DNA from: Litoreibacter arenae DSM 19593
Lineage (GTDB): Bacteria; Pseudomonadota; Alphaproteobacteria; Rhodobacterales; Rhodobacteraceae
Assembly (NCBI RefSeq): GCF_000442275.2
Contig: NZ_KE557314.1
Coordinates: 527,085 to 591,084, forward strand
Direction of reading: 5' to 3'
DNA: 64,000 bases
Both the position numbers and the translations under genes were made by a program. The notes beneath the pieces were generated by a model. The model had not been told where the DNA came from and made no database searches. It saw nothing but the letters and a program-made list of their open reading frames with translations. The stretch's first letter is position 1; each line of letters opens with the position of its first letter. Below are positions 51,005-60,045 of this stretch, in pieces.

Positions 51005-52741
51005 ATGAGAAGAGAAAAGAACCACCTCGGCAAAGCCGAACTGCTTGCCGCCCGCCGCGAAAGCCGCCCGCTATTTTTCGCGGCCTTCGTCTTCAGTATT
51101 TTCGTCAACCTGCTGATGCTGACCGGCCCGCTCTATATGTTGCAGATCTACGACCGCGTACTCGGATCGCGGTCCGAGGAAACGCTGGTCGCCCTGTCTG
51201 TTCTGGTGGCCTTTCTCTACGGCATGATGGGCATTCTCGACTACGCCCGCGGGCGCGTGCTGTCGCGCATCGGTGCCCGCTTTCAGGACAAACTGGACCG
51301 TCGGGTATTCTCGGCAATGCTGCGCAAAACGAACCTCGCGCCCGGATCAGGCGACAACAACACCGGCCTGCGCGACCTTGAATCCGTGCAGACACTGCTG
51401 TCGTCGCCCGCCCTGCTGGCGCTGTTCGACATGCCGTGGACGCCGCTTTTCGTGGCCGCGATTTTCATCTTTCACCCGTGGCTGGGCTTCTTGGCCGTCG
51501 CAGGCGGCGCGTTGCTGGTGGTTTTAACCTTGGTAAACCAACGCATGACCCGCCAGCCCCAGATGGAAGCCGGTCTGTCCAGCCTACAAGCCAACCGCAT
51601 GTCCGACGAAATCATGGATGAGACCGAAATCATCGCGGGCCTCGGCATGCGGGAGGCCAGCTTCGACCGCTGGCAGAAGCTCCGCTCGGAATCGCTTGCC
51701 AAGTCCATGCAGAAGGCCGACCGGGCAGGGGCGATCACCGCCTCGACCAAGACGCTGCGGCTGTTTTTGCAATCCGCCATGCTTGGACTGGGCGCGTATC
51801 TTGTCCTGCAAAACCAGATGACCGCCGGTGCGATGATTGCAGGCTCCATCCTGCTGGGCCGCGCGCTGGCCCCGATCGAGCTGGCAATCGGCCAATGGGC
51901 GCTTGTGCAACGCGCCGTGATGGGCTGGCAAAGCCTTCAGGCGCTGTTGACCGAGGTTTCCCAGCTGCCAGCGCACACGCCCCTACCAAGGCCGGAGGCG
52001 CATTTGCGCGGCGAGCAGATCACCGTTATTCCGCCGGGCGAAAAGCAGGCGACGTTGCGGATGATCTCTTTCGACCTTCCAGCCGGGCAGGCTATGGGCG
52101 TCATCGGGCCGTCGGGGGCCGGAAAGTCCACTTTGGCCAAGGCGCTAACCGGCATCTGGCCGGTCGCGGGGGGCAAGATCCGGCTGGGTGGCGCGGCGCT
52201 GGATCAATACGATCCGGACACCTTGGGCAGCCATATCGGATACCTGCCGCAGAAGGTCACCCTGTTTGACGGCACCATCGGCGAGAACATCGCCCGCCTG
52301 CAAAAGGATGCCGACCCTCAGGCGATCATCAAAGCCGCGCAAATGGCCGACGCGCATGAGTTGATCCTGCGCCAGCCGCAAGGCTACGACACGCAGATCT
52401 CGTCGACGCGAGGGCGCCTGTCGGGCGGCGAATTGCAACGCATCGGCCTCGCCCGCGCGCTGTTCGGGGAGCCGGTTCTGCTGGTTCTGGACGAGCCGAA
52501 TTCCAACCTCGACAACGACGGCTCCAACGCGCTCAACACCGCCATCCGCGCCATGAAGGCGCGCGGCGGGTCGGTCATAATCATGGCGCACCGCCCCTCG
52601 GCCATCGCGGAATGCGAGTTGTTGATGGTGCTTGACCAAGGCCTGCGCCGCGCATTCGGGCCACGTGACGAAGTGCTCAAAGGCACGGTCGCAAATCACA
52701 CAACCATAGCCCAGAAACCCGGCCCGGGAGGCGTCACATGA
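51005..52741 (+). CDS. Type I secretion system permease/ATPase (PrtD family)
   Basis: This inner-membrane ABC exporter energises one-step secretion through a TolC-like pore. The 578-residue protein has five or six helices in the first 300 residues (PLYMLQIYDRVLGSRS is the family signature). The ATPase domain carries GPSGAGKST, the signature LSGGELQRIGLARA and Walker B VLLVLDEP. There is no N-terminal C39-like domain, which fits PrtD-type exporters of proteins with uncleaved C-terminal signals. It overlaps the fusion-protein gene by 4 nt. Confidence 0.93.
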   Translation: MRREKNHLGKAELLAARRESRPLFFAAFVFSIFVNLLMLTGPLYMLQIYDRVLGSRSEETLVALSVLVAFLYGMMGILDYARGRVLSRIGARFQDKLDRRVFSAMLRKTNLAPGSGDNNTGLRDLESVQTLLSSPALLALFDMPWTPLFVAAIFIFHPWLGFLAVAGGALLVVLTLVNQRMTRQPQMEAGLSSLQANRMSDEIMDETEIIAGLGMREASFDRWQKLRSESLAKSMQKADRAGAITASTKTLRLFLQSAMLGLGAYLVLQNQMTAGAMIAGSILLGRALAPIELAIGQWALVQRAVMGWQSLQALLTEVSQLPAHTPLPRPEAHLRGEQITVIPPGEKQATLRMISFDLPAGQAMGVIGPSGAGKSTLAKALTGIWPVAGGKIRLGGAALDQYDPDTLGSHIGYLPQKVTLFDGTIGENIARLQKDADPQAIIKAAQMADAHELILRQPQGYDTQISSTRGRLSGGELQRIGLARALFGEPVLLVLDEPNSNLDNDGSNALNTAIRAMKARGGSVIIMAHRPSAIAECELLMVLDQGLRRAFGPRDEVLKGTVANHTTIAQKPGPGGVT

Positions 52742-54039
52742 GCACCGAGCGTAAGTGGTCTGCCCGCAGACCCGTGGTTCTAGGTATCATCGCATTGCTG
52801 GTTTTGGTCGGCGGTTTCGGCTTCTGGTCGGTCAAGGCCAACATCGCAGGCGCGATCATCGCGCCGGGGCGTATCGAGGTGGATCAGAACCGGCAGGTGC
52901 TCCAGCATCCCGATGGCGGGGTGGTCGCGCAAGTCGCCGTGCGCGAGGGCGACCGCGTCAAGAAAGGCGACCTTCTGGTGCGGCTGGACGATACCCGACT
53001 GCGCTCCGAGTTGTTGATCGTGGAAGGCCAACTGTTCGAGCTGATCGCCCGAAGCGGCAGGCTCAAAGCGGAACGTGATCGTGCGGACCAGATTACCTTC
53101 GACCCGCTGTTGCTCGACGCGGCACAAACCCGCCCGCAGCTTCACGAACTCATCGACGGGCAACAGCGCCTGTTCCAAGCCCGCGCCACTTCGGCGGCGC
53201 AGGCCATCGAACAGCTGGAAAAGCGCAAAGCCCAGATCGCCAACCAAGTCGACGGTGTTCGCGCCCAGCAAGACGCGCTGGAGGCACAGCTGAGCCTGTT
53301 GCAGGAAGAGTTGACCGCGCAACAGGGCTTGCTGGACAAGGGCCTGGCGCAATCCAGCCGCGTGCTGGCGCTGCGCCGCGAGGATGCCCGTCTGCGCGGC
53401 ACTGTTGGCGAATTGACCGCGTCGGTCGCCGAAAGCGAGGGCCGCATCACCGAGATCGACCTAGAGATATTGCGCCTTGCCACCCAGCGCACCGAAGAGG
53501 CAATCACCCAGTTGCGCGACCTGCAATACCGTGAGTTCGAGTTGCGCGAGAAACGCCTGTCGCTGCGCGAAAGGCTGGAGCGGCTCGACATCACCGCACC
53601 TGTCTCCGGCCTGATCTTCGGGCTGACCGTCTTTGCCGAACGCGCGGTCGTCCAACCCGCGGAAGCGCTGATGTTCATCGTCCCGCAGGACCGCCCCATG
53701 GTCATCACCGGCGAGGTGGAGCCGATCCATGTCGACGAAATATTCCTGGGCCAGGACGTCACATTGCGCTTCTCGACCTTCGACGCCCGCACCACGCCAG
53801 AGGTGTTCGGAACCATCTCCTCCATCTCGGGGGACGCTTTCCGCAACGAGACCACGGGCCGCAGCTTCTACCGCGTGGAGATGACCCTGAAGGAAGGCGA
53901 AATGTCCCGGCTTGGCGATGTGGACCTTGTGCCGGGCATGCCCGTGGACGGGTTCATCCGCACCGCCGACAGATCGCCGATGACATATCTGCTGAAACCG
54001 TTTACCGATTACTTCAACCGCGCATTCCGCGAGACCTGA
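52738..54039 (+). CDS. Type I secretion membrane fusion protein (HlyD/PrtE family)
   Basis: This periplasmic adaptor links the ABC exporter with the outer-membrane channel. The 433-residue protein has one N-terminal helix (about 13-35) and a lipoyl-type segment (VLQHPDGGVVAQVAVREGD). A long coiled-coil hairpin (about 95-280) and a beta-barrel region with FSTFDARTTPEVFGTISSIS follow. It is the second gene of the pair. No TolC homologue and no RTX-type substrate gene lie nearby in the window. Confidence 0.93.
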   Translation: MSTERKWSARRPVVLGIIALLVLVGGFGFWSVKANIAGAIIAPGRIEVDQNRQVLQHPDGGVVAQVAVREGDRVKKGDLLVRLDDTRLRSELLIVEGQLFELIARSGRLKAERDRADQITFDPLLLDAAQTRPQLHELIDGQQRLFQARATSAAQAIEQLEKRKAQIANQVDGVRAQQDALEAQLSLLQEELTAQQGLLDKGLAQSSRVLALRREDARLRGTVGELTASVAESEGRITEIDLEILRLATQRTEEAITQLRDLQYREFELREKRLSLRERLERLDITAPVSGLIFGLTVFAERAVVQPAEALMFIVPQDRPMVITGEVEPIHVDEIFLGQDVTLRFSTFDARTTPEVFGTISSISGDAFRNETTGRSFYRVEMTLKEGEMSRLGDVDLVPGMPVDGFIRTADRSPMTYLLKPFTDYFNRAFRET

Positions 54040-54052
54040 ACGGAGATTTTCC

Positions 54053-54517
54053 ATGTCCAACTACGAAGCCCGCCTCTCTGAACTGGGCGTTACCCTGCCC
54101 GACGCCCCTGCACCTGCCGCCAACTACGTGCCAAGTGTCATTGTGGGCGACATCGTCTATATCTCCGGCCAGGTCAGCCAAGGCCCTGACGGCCTCATCA
54201 CCGGCAAAATCGGTGCCGATCTGAGTGTCGAGGACGGCGTCGCCGCCGCCCGCAGATGTGCCATTTCGCTTCTTACTCAGGTTAAAGCGGCCTGCGGTGG
54301 CGATCTCGACCGCCTTGTGCGCGTGGTAAAGCTGACAGGATTCGTCAATTCCACCCCCGACTTCACCGACCAGCCGAAGGTTATCAACGGCGCATCGGAT
54401 TTCCTTGTGGAGGCCTTGGGCGACGCCGGCAAGCACGCGCGATCCGCCGTCAGCGCGGGCGCGCTGCCGTTCAACGTCGCCGTTGAAATCGAAGGCATCT
54501 TCCAGATCAAATCATGA
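54053..54517 (+). CDS. RidA family protein (enamine/imine deaminase)
   Basis: RidA proteins clear reactive 2-aminoacrylate and related imines. The 154-residue protein has the longer YjgF/YER057c form: VIVGDIVYISGQVSQGPDG, LLTQVKAACGGDLDRLVRVVKLTGFVN and the ending ARSAVSAGALPFNVAVEIEG, with the Arg of the active site in HARSAV. It lies 13 nt after the secretion adaptor but overlaps the phosphodiesterase gene by 4 nt, which may make it part of a housekeeping run. Confidence 0.9.
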   Translation: MSNYEARLSELGVTLPDAPAPAANYVPSVIVGDIVYISGQVSQGPDGLITGKIGADLSVEDGVAAARRCAISLLTQVKAACGGDLDRLVRVVKLTGFVNSTPDFTDQPKVINGASDFLVEALGDAGKHARSAVSAGALPFNVAVEIEGIFQIKS

Positions 54518-55269
54518 CGCTGCCAGCCGCGTTCCTCGACCGTCCGCTGGCGCATCGGGGGCTTCACAATCGCGCCAAGGGCGTGATCGAAAACTCCATG
54601 TCCGCCTTCAAGGCAGCCATCGACGCGGGCTACGGGATCGAGCTGGACGTGCAGATGTCCTTCGACGCGCAGGCCATGGTGTTTCACGACTACGACATGA
54701 AGCGCCTGACCAGCCAAGGCGGCCCGATCCAGACCCGCACCGCGGAAACCGTGCGTGGCATGACGCTTAGCGATAGCGACGACACGATCTTCGACCTGCC
54801 CGCCGTGCTGGACATGGTCGCAGGTCGTGTGCCGCTGCTGATCGAGCTGAAGGATCAGGACGGCGCGATGGGCCCGAATGTGGGCCCGCTGGAGCTGGCT
54901 GTGGCGGAGGCGCTGCGCAGCTACAAGGGTGACGCGGCGGTAATGTCGTTCAACCCCCATTCAACGGCGATGATGGGCGATCTATCCCCGAAGCGCCCCC
55001 GTGGTTTGGTGACCAGCGCCTATAGCGCGGACGATTGGTCAACATTGCCTGCCAATGTCCGCGACCGTCTGCGCGACATACCCGACTATGAGCGGAGCGG
55101 CTCCAGCTTCATCTCGCACGAGGCCGAAGACCTGAACCGCCCCCGCGTGGCAGAGCTGAAATCGCAAGGGGCCACGATCCTGTGCTGGACGATCAAATCG
55201 CAAGCACAGGCGAACAAGGCGCTGGAAGTGGCCGACAACATCACTTTCGAAGGGTTCATCCCCGCTTGA
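54514..55269 (+). CDS. Glycerophosphodiester phosphodiesterase family protein
   Basis: This TIM-barrel phosphodiesterase releases glycerol-3-phosphate from deacylated phospholipids. The 251-residue protein has the catalytic HRG (PLAHRGLHN), IENSMSAF, the metal ligands ELDVQMS and the second His in VFHDYDMKRLT, plus PLLIELKDQD and LCWTIKS. No signal peptide is present, so it acts in the cytosol, in contrast to periplasmic GlpQ. It starts inside ridA by 4 nt. Confidence 0.9.
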   Translation: MTLPAAFLDRPLAHRGLHNRAKGVIENSMSAFKAAIDAGYGIELDVQMSFDAQAMVFHDYDMKRLTSQGGPIQTRTAETVRGMTLSDSDDTIFDLPAVLDMVAGRVPLLIELKDQDGAMGPNVGPLELAVAEALRSYKGDAAVMSFNPHSTAMMGDLSPKRPRGLVTSAYSADDWSTLPANVRDRLRDIPDYERSGSSFISHEAEDLNRPRVAELKSQGATILCWTIKSQAQANKALEVADNITFEGFIPA

Positions 55270-55299
55270 CCCTAGCCCCCCACACCCCATCTTTGACCC

Positions 55300-56505
55300 A
55301 TGCATGACGGGACCGATGATAGGGCGGAGACGCAGATAGAGATCAGTGTGATCCCCAGCCTCGGCGGCATCGACCCCGCCGACTGGGACGCCTGCGCCTG
55401 CCCCGAGGCCGCCAATGGGCGCCCCATCGACCCCTTCACCACGCACAGGTTTTTGCTGGCGCTGGAACGCTCCGGCTCGGTCGGCGCTGGCACCGGCTGG
55501 CAACCGCAATATCTGCTGGCCCGCCAGACCGGCACCCTGATCGGCACCGCGCCGCTTTACGCCAAGACCCACTCGCAGGGCGAATACATCTTCGACCACA
55601 ACTGGGCGCACGCCTATGAGCGGGCGGGTGGGCAGTATTACCCCAAGCTGCAAATGGCCGTGCCACATACCCCCGCCACGGGGCGCAGGCTGCTGGTCAA
55701 ACCCGGCTTCGAGGTTGTCGGCCAATCCGCATTGGTGCAAGGCGCCGTGCAACTGGCGGCGCAAAACCACCTGTCATCCCTGCACATCACCTTTTGCACC
55801 GACGCCGAGGCCAACGCGGGCGCGCAAATGGGCCTGATGCCCCGCATCAGCCAGCAATTTCATTGGGAGTCGCAGGGCTACAAGACCTTCGACGACTTCC
55901 TTGCCTCGCTGTCGGCCCGCAAACGCAAGAACATCCGCCGCGAACGGGCGCAGGCGCAGGCTTTCGGCGGCACCATCCACGCCCTGACCGGCGACCAGAT
56001 CCAGCCGGAGCATTGGGACGCCTTCTGGCGCTTCTACCAAGACACCGGCGCGCGCAAATGGGGCACCCCCTACCTGACCCGCGCATTCTTCGACGAGGCG
56101 CAGGAAACCCTGCGCGACGACATGCTGCTGCTGCTCGCAGAACGGGACGGGCATTACATCGCAGGCGCGCTCAACCTCATCGGGCGCGACACACTCTACG
56201 GCCGCTATTGGGGCTGCACGGAGGACCACCCCTGCCTGCATTTCGAGCTGTGCTATTATCAAGCCATCGACTGGGCGATCACCCACGGCCTGACCCGCGT
56301 CGAGGCGGGTGCGCAAGGCGCGCACAAACTGGCGCGGGGGTATCTGCCTGTCGCAACCCACTCGCTGCACTGGATCGCCGACGAAGGCTTCCGCGACGCT
56401 GTGCAACAATTCCTGCATGCCGAAAAGACTGCCATTGACGAGGATATCGAGATCATGACCGAATACGGCCCCTTCAAGAAAACCGCCAAGGAGGTAGACC
56501 CATGA
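55300..56505 (+). CDS. FemAB-like GNAT-fold protein (DUF482/peptidoglycan-recognition type)
   Basis: This 401-residue protein has two tandem GNAT-like halves, as in the FemAB superfamily. Motifs include [67 protein letters not shown] and the [17 protein letters not shown] end. Such proteins are common in proteobacteria and are thought to transfer amino acids or acyl groups, but the reaction is unproven. It overlaps phhB by 4 nt. Confidence 0.87.
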   Translation: MHDGTDDRAETQIEISVIPSLGGIDPADWDACACPEAANGRPIDPFTTHRFLLALERSGSVGAGTGWQPQYLLARQTGTLIGTAPLYAKTHSQGEYIFDHNWAHAYERAGGQYYPKLQMAVPHTPATGRRLLVKPGFEVVGQSALVQGAVQLAAQNHLSSLHITFCTDAEANAGAQMGLMPRISQQFHWESQGYKTFDDFLASLSARKRKNIRRERAQAQAFGGTIHALTGDQIQPEHWDAFWRFYQDTGARKWGTPYLTRAFFDEAQETLRDDMLLLLAERDGHYIAGALNLIGRDTLYGRYWGCTEDHPCLHFELCYYQAIDWAITHGLTRVEAGAQGAHKLARGYLPVATHSLHWIADEGFRDAVQQFLHAEKTAIDEDIEIMTEYGPFKKTAKEVDP

Positions 56506-56801
56506 CCGACGCTTTAACCGCAGACGAGCGCAAGACCGACCTGCAAGACGTGCTCGCAAACGGCTGGTCGCAGCCCTCCGACCGCGACGCCATCACGAAA
56601 ACCTACAAGTTCCGGAACTTTATAGAGGCTTTCGGGTTTATGACCCGTGCCGCGATCCATGCGGAAAAGCTGAACCACCATCCAGAGTGGTCAAACGTCT
56701 ACAACAAGGTGGAGGTCACTTTGACCACCCATGATGTAGACGCGCTCTCCCTATTGGATATAAAGCTGGCGCGGATAATGGACCGACTACACGAGGACTA
56801 A
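56502..56801 (+). CDS. phhB: 4a-hydroxytetrahydrobiopterin (pterin carbinolamine) dehydratase
   Basis: The enzyme dehydrates pterin-4a-carbinolamine, the product of aromatic amino acid hydroxylases. The 99-residue protein has the active-site stretch [17 protein letters not shown] with the paired His, then [17 protein letters not shown]. It sits directly before mscS with the stop and next start adjoining. Stand-alone copies without a nearby hydroxylase are frequent; a role in molybdopterin or folate chemistry is also possible. Confidence 0.93.
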   Translation: MTDALTADERKTDLQDVLANGWSQPSDRDAITKTYKFRNFIEAFGFMTRAAIHAEKLNHHPEWSNVYNKVEVTLTTHDVDALSLLDIKLARIMDRLHED

Positions 56802-57647
56802 GTGCAAGACCTACTGAATACCGAAATCTGGAACGGCAAGAGCATCGCCGACTATCTGACCCTCGACATGATGGTATCCGTCCTCGGCAACATCCTGAGC
56901 GCCATCTTCATCCTGCTGATCGCCTTCATGGTGTCGGGATGGGTCAGCCGCCGCATCCGCCTGATGAGCGAGAGACACGCCAAACTGGACCAGACGCTTT
57001 TCGACTTCCTGTCCAACCTCGCCCGCTATGTGATCCTGGCCTTCGCGGTGCTGTTTGTCCTGAACACCTTCGGCATCCAGACGACCTCCATCGTCGCCGC
57101 CATCGGTGCGGCTGGTCTGGCGATCGGCCTTGCGCTGCAAGGCACGCTGTCTAACGTGGCCGCAGGGGTCATGCTGGTGTTCTTCCGCCCGATCAAGGTG
57201 GGCGACTTCGTCGAGATCAACGACAAGATGGGCACCGTGAAGGAGATCAACCTCAACTATGTCGAGCTGGCCTCCACGTCGAACACCCAAGTGATCGTCC
57301 CCAACTCCGAGGTCTGGGGTAACACGATCACCAACTACTCCGTCTACCCGACCCGCCGCGCGGAATGGACCTTCGGCGTCGGCTACGGCGTCAATCTGGC
57401 CAAGGCCGAGCAGGTCATCCGCGACACCATCATGGCCGACGAGCGCGCCCACACCGACCCAGAGCCGTTCATTCAGGTCAACAACCTCGGCGGCAGCTCC
57501 GTCGACTTTCTGGTACGGGTCTGGTGCGACCGGACCGATTATCTGGCCTTCACCACCGACATGACCCGCAAGGTCAAAGAGGCGCTGGACGAGGCGGATA
57601 TCGACATCCCGTTTCCAACACGCACGATTGTCAGTCAGGCGTCGTAG
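56802..57647 (+). CDS. Small-conductance mechanosensitive channel (MscS family)
   Basis: This channel of 281 residues is close to the canonical MscS in size. It has three membrane helices, with the pore helix Ala/Gly-rich segment AAIGAAGLAIGLALQGTLSN, followed by the beta domain (VGDFVEINDKMGTVKEI) and the cytosolic vestibule. The start is a GTG at 56802 behind GAGG. It relieves turgor on hypo-osmotic shock, which for a marine bacterium would complement uptake of compatible solutes. Confidence 0.93.
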   Translation: MQDLLNTEIWNGKSIADYLTLDMMVSVLGNILSAIFILLIAFMVSGWVSRRIRLMSERHAKLDQTLFDFLSNLARYVILAFAVLFVLNTFGIQTTSIVAAIGAAGLAIGLALQGTLSNVAAGVMLVFFRPIKVGDFVEINDKMGTVKEINLNYVELASTSNTQVIVPNSEVWGNTITNYSVYPTRRAEWTFGVGYGVNLAKAEQVIRDTIMADERAHTDPEPFIQVNNLGGSSVDFLVRVWCDRTDYLAFTTDMTRKVKEALDEADIDIPFPTRTIVSQAS

Positions 57648-57694
57648 CTTCACGCGACGGAGCTTTGGCACAATCTCGCATTGCGACTGCGGGA

Positions 57695-59341
57695 TCATGT
57701 CTCGGGAATTCCTGCAGCGGTCAGCGCCGATATGATCTTGTCTCCAAGACCTGATTTTGCCGCCGGATGCGCCTTTTTGTAAGCATCAAGGCTGAACGTC
57801 GGCGACCTTCGCAACAGCTCTGCGGCAGTGCTGCGGGCTTGTTCCCCTCGATCCAGATAATGCAGCGCAATGATCTTCACCCTAAGCGTCGATAGATGCC
57901 GGTCGTTGCGCGCCAAGGACGCGTCTGCAAGATTCAGGGCCCGGTCATATTTTCCCGCCGCAGCGTAGGCTGTGCTCAGCAGACTGTCGTAATAATACGC
58001 GAACGGATCGAGCGGGGACAGTCTGCGCGCTTTCTCCGCCGCCACAATGGCTTTCGCGCCATCGCCCTGAAACGCCAGAAGCGCCCCACGCAAAAGCCAA
58101 GACAGGCTTTCGCTTGGGTTGATGCTGATCGCATTGTCATAGCGCTGGCTGGCCACATCCATCTGCGGCGGCAGGTAGTTATTCGCAAGACCGTCGATCA
58201 CCAGAGAAAATGAACTGTCAGGATTTATATCGAGCGCCCTCGAAGACGCATCCAGCGCCATCTGTGTGTCTTTCCCACGATCCGTCGTCCAGCCGTTAAA
58301 GACGTTCAAAACATGCCATCTCGCCAGCCACGCATGTGTTTCAGCGACCATGGGCGCGCGGGATACGGCCTCTTCCAACAGGGCACGCGACTTGGCGAAG
58401 TCGCGGAACATCGGGCTGTGCATCAAGGACACGCCGCCGATAATCAAATGGTGATCTTCAAGCGCGGGTAACACTCGGTCGCTCACATAGGAGATCGCCT
58501 CGTCAGCGATGGAGCGTCCAATTGCGCGCACCACATCATCAAGGCCATTGGAAAGATCACCCCGAAAACCCGCCGACGGACCAGCAATCTGACGGGTCCA
58601 CAAAATACTGCCATCGCGCGCATCCACGAAATCCATATCCGCAACGATCCGCCCCCCGATGTCGCGCATGGAGCCGGTTACGAAGTAGTCGACGTCCAGT
58701 TGCGAACGAACATCCATAGTGCTGTTCATGCGTGTCGCCAAAGCGCGGCTGGACAGATGAGACGTAACCGAAAGCAAGTGTGATCGGGACAGAGAGCGGC
58801 ATATTTCCTCTGCCAGCCAGTCCCCCAACACCCACAGGTTGTCGCCACCCAGTACCCGCCGGAACGGCAATGCGCAAACGCGCGGTAATGGGCGTCCATG
58901 CTGAGAGCGTGGCGTCGTTCGATACAGAGCCGCAATCTGGCTTTCGTCTGCCCGCACCGTCGTCACCCAGTTTTGGAAGCCTTCAGCGAAAACTCCGGAA
59001 TCCTCCATGAACGCACCATCGTCCGGAGCGCCCAGAAAGCTGACCAGCGACAAGTCCAGTTCAATATCGCTATTAGTGCATTTGAAAAATCGGTCGAAGT
59101 CCTCGCCGAGAAGAAGGCGCATGTCCGAGAGCGTGCGGCGCAGGTTTTGCCGTCCGCCATCATAGCAAGACGGTCCCCACAAGCTGCGTTGAAGATAGAA
59201 CCGCGTCCGCCGCCCCAGAGGCGCAGTCGCCAATAACGCGATCAGCGCCCTTTGCTTTGTGCCGGTGATTTCGACGCCATCGGCACCATCTACGCGAACG
59301 ACGCAGGGGCCGAATAAAGAGATACCAAGTCGTTTAGCCAC
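57695..59341 (-). CDS. SARP-like winged-helix/TolB-like/TPR regulatory protein
   Basis: The 548-residue protein has an N-terminal OmpR/SARP-type winged helix (about 1-100, with LWGPSCYDGGRQNLRRTLSD). A TolB-like N-terminal module follows (about 150-265, LPFRRVLGGDNLWVLGDWLA then DGSILWTRQIAG), and then TPR repeats to the end. This layout is common in class III cyclase-linked and CadC-type regulators. No kinase or cyclase domain is present. The start is a GTG at 59341 with GGTGAG before it. By eye the gene is less GC-rich than its neighbours. Target genes are unknown. Confidence 0.82.
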   Translation of the reverse strand: MAKRLGISLFGPCVVRVDGADGVEITGTKQRALIALLATAPLGRRTRFYLQRSLWGPSCYDGGRQNLRRTLSDMRLLLGEDFDRFFKCTNSDIELDLSLVSFLGAPDDGAFMEDSGVFAEGFQNWVTTVRADESQIAALYRTTPRSQHGRPLPRVCALPFRRVLGGDNLWVLGDWLAEEICRSLSRSHLLSVTSHLSSRALATRMNSTMDVRSQLDVDYFVTGSMRDIGGRIVADMDFVDARDGSILWTRQIAGPSAGFRGDLSNGLDDVVRAIGRSIADEAISYVSDRVLPALEDHHLIIGGVSLMHSPMFRDFAKSRALLEEAVSRAPMVAETHAWLARWHVLNVFNGWTTDRGKDTQMALDASSRALDINPDSSFSLVIDGLANNYLPPQMDVASQRYDNAISINPSESLSWLLRGALLAFQGDGAKAIVAAEKARRLSPLDPFAYYYDSLLSTAYAAAGKYDRALNLADASLARNDRHLSTLRVKIIALHYLDRGEQARSTAAELLRRSPTFSLDAYKKAHPAAKSGLGDKIISALTAAGIPET

Positions 59342-59433
59342 TGTGAACTCACCGCCATTCCCTTGGAAAGGCTAGCAAGTTCCCGATACTGCCCCAAGGA
59401 CATCACGTTTTTCTCACATGCGGCAAAGGCCCT

Positions 59434-59463
59434 GCCGGATTGGCAAAGCCCCGCCAATCCGGC
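59434..59463 (-). terminator. Hairpin downstream of the peroxiredoxin gene
   Basis: A perfect 11-bp stem GCCGGATTGGC/GCCAATCCGGC has an 8-nt loop and lies 14 nt beyond the peroxiredoxin stop. The T-tract on the minus strand is poor, so it may act as a weak terminator or an mRNA-end stabiliser. Confidence 0.6.
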
Positions 59464-59477
59464 GGGGCCTCCACATC

Positions 59478-59966
59478 TTACAGGCTGGCGAGCAGCGCCT
59501 CGCCGCCGGACACTTCGCACTGGCCGGGGCTTTCCTCGGCTTGCAGCACTTTCACCACGCCGTCCTCCGCATACATCGCGTAGCGTTTGGAGCGGGCGAT
59601 CAGGCCCGCAGGCGGCGCGTCGAAATCCATGCCGATGGCCTTTGTGAACTCGGACCCCGCATCCGACAGCATGGTCAGGCCCGCCTCGGTGGCCCCAGTC
59701 GCCTCGCCCCATGCCTTCATCACGAACGGGTCGTTGACGGACACGCAGATGATCTCGTCCACGCCCTTGGCGTCGAAATCGCCCTTGGTGCGGATGAAGC
59801 TGGGGACGTGGGCGGAATGACAGGTCGGCGTATACGCTCCCGGCACGGCAAAGATCACCACCTTGCGGCCTTTGGTCAGGCTGGACAGCGACACCGCCTC
59901 CGGCCCGTCCGCGCCAAGGCGGATGAGGTTGACGTCGGGCAGCGTGTCGCCGGTTGAAATGGCCAT
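59478..59966 (-). CDS. Peroxiredoxin (Prx5/AhpE-like atypical 2-Cys)
   Basis: This thiol peroxidase reduces hydrogen and organic peroxides. The 162-residue protein has the peroxidatic Cys49 in PGAYTPTCH and a second Cys150 in SPGQCEVSGGEALL, the spacing of Prx5-type enzymes. No glutaredoxin domain is fused. It is divergent from a flavoprotein reductase with an 80-nt gap. Confidence 0.94.
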   Translation of the reverse strand: MAISTGDTLPDVNLIRLGADGPEAVSLSSLTKGRKVVIFAVPGAYTPTCHSAHVPSFIRTKGDFDAKGVDEIICVSVNDPFVMKAWGEATGATEAGLTMLSDAGSEFTKAIGMDFDAPPAGLIARSKRYAMYAEDGVVKVLQAEESPGQCEVSGGEALLASL

Positions 59967-60045
59967 GATGATTTTCCCTGATTGAGTTACCGTTGCTCAT
60001 GGATATAGGGTCTTCGCAAGTGCGAGACCAGAAAAAGGCAGCCCA

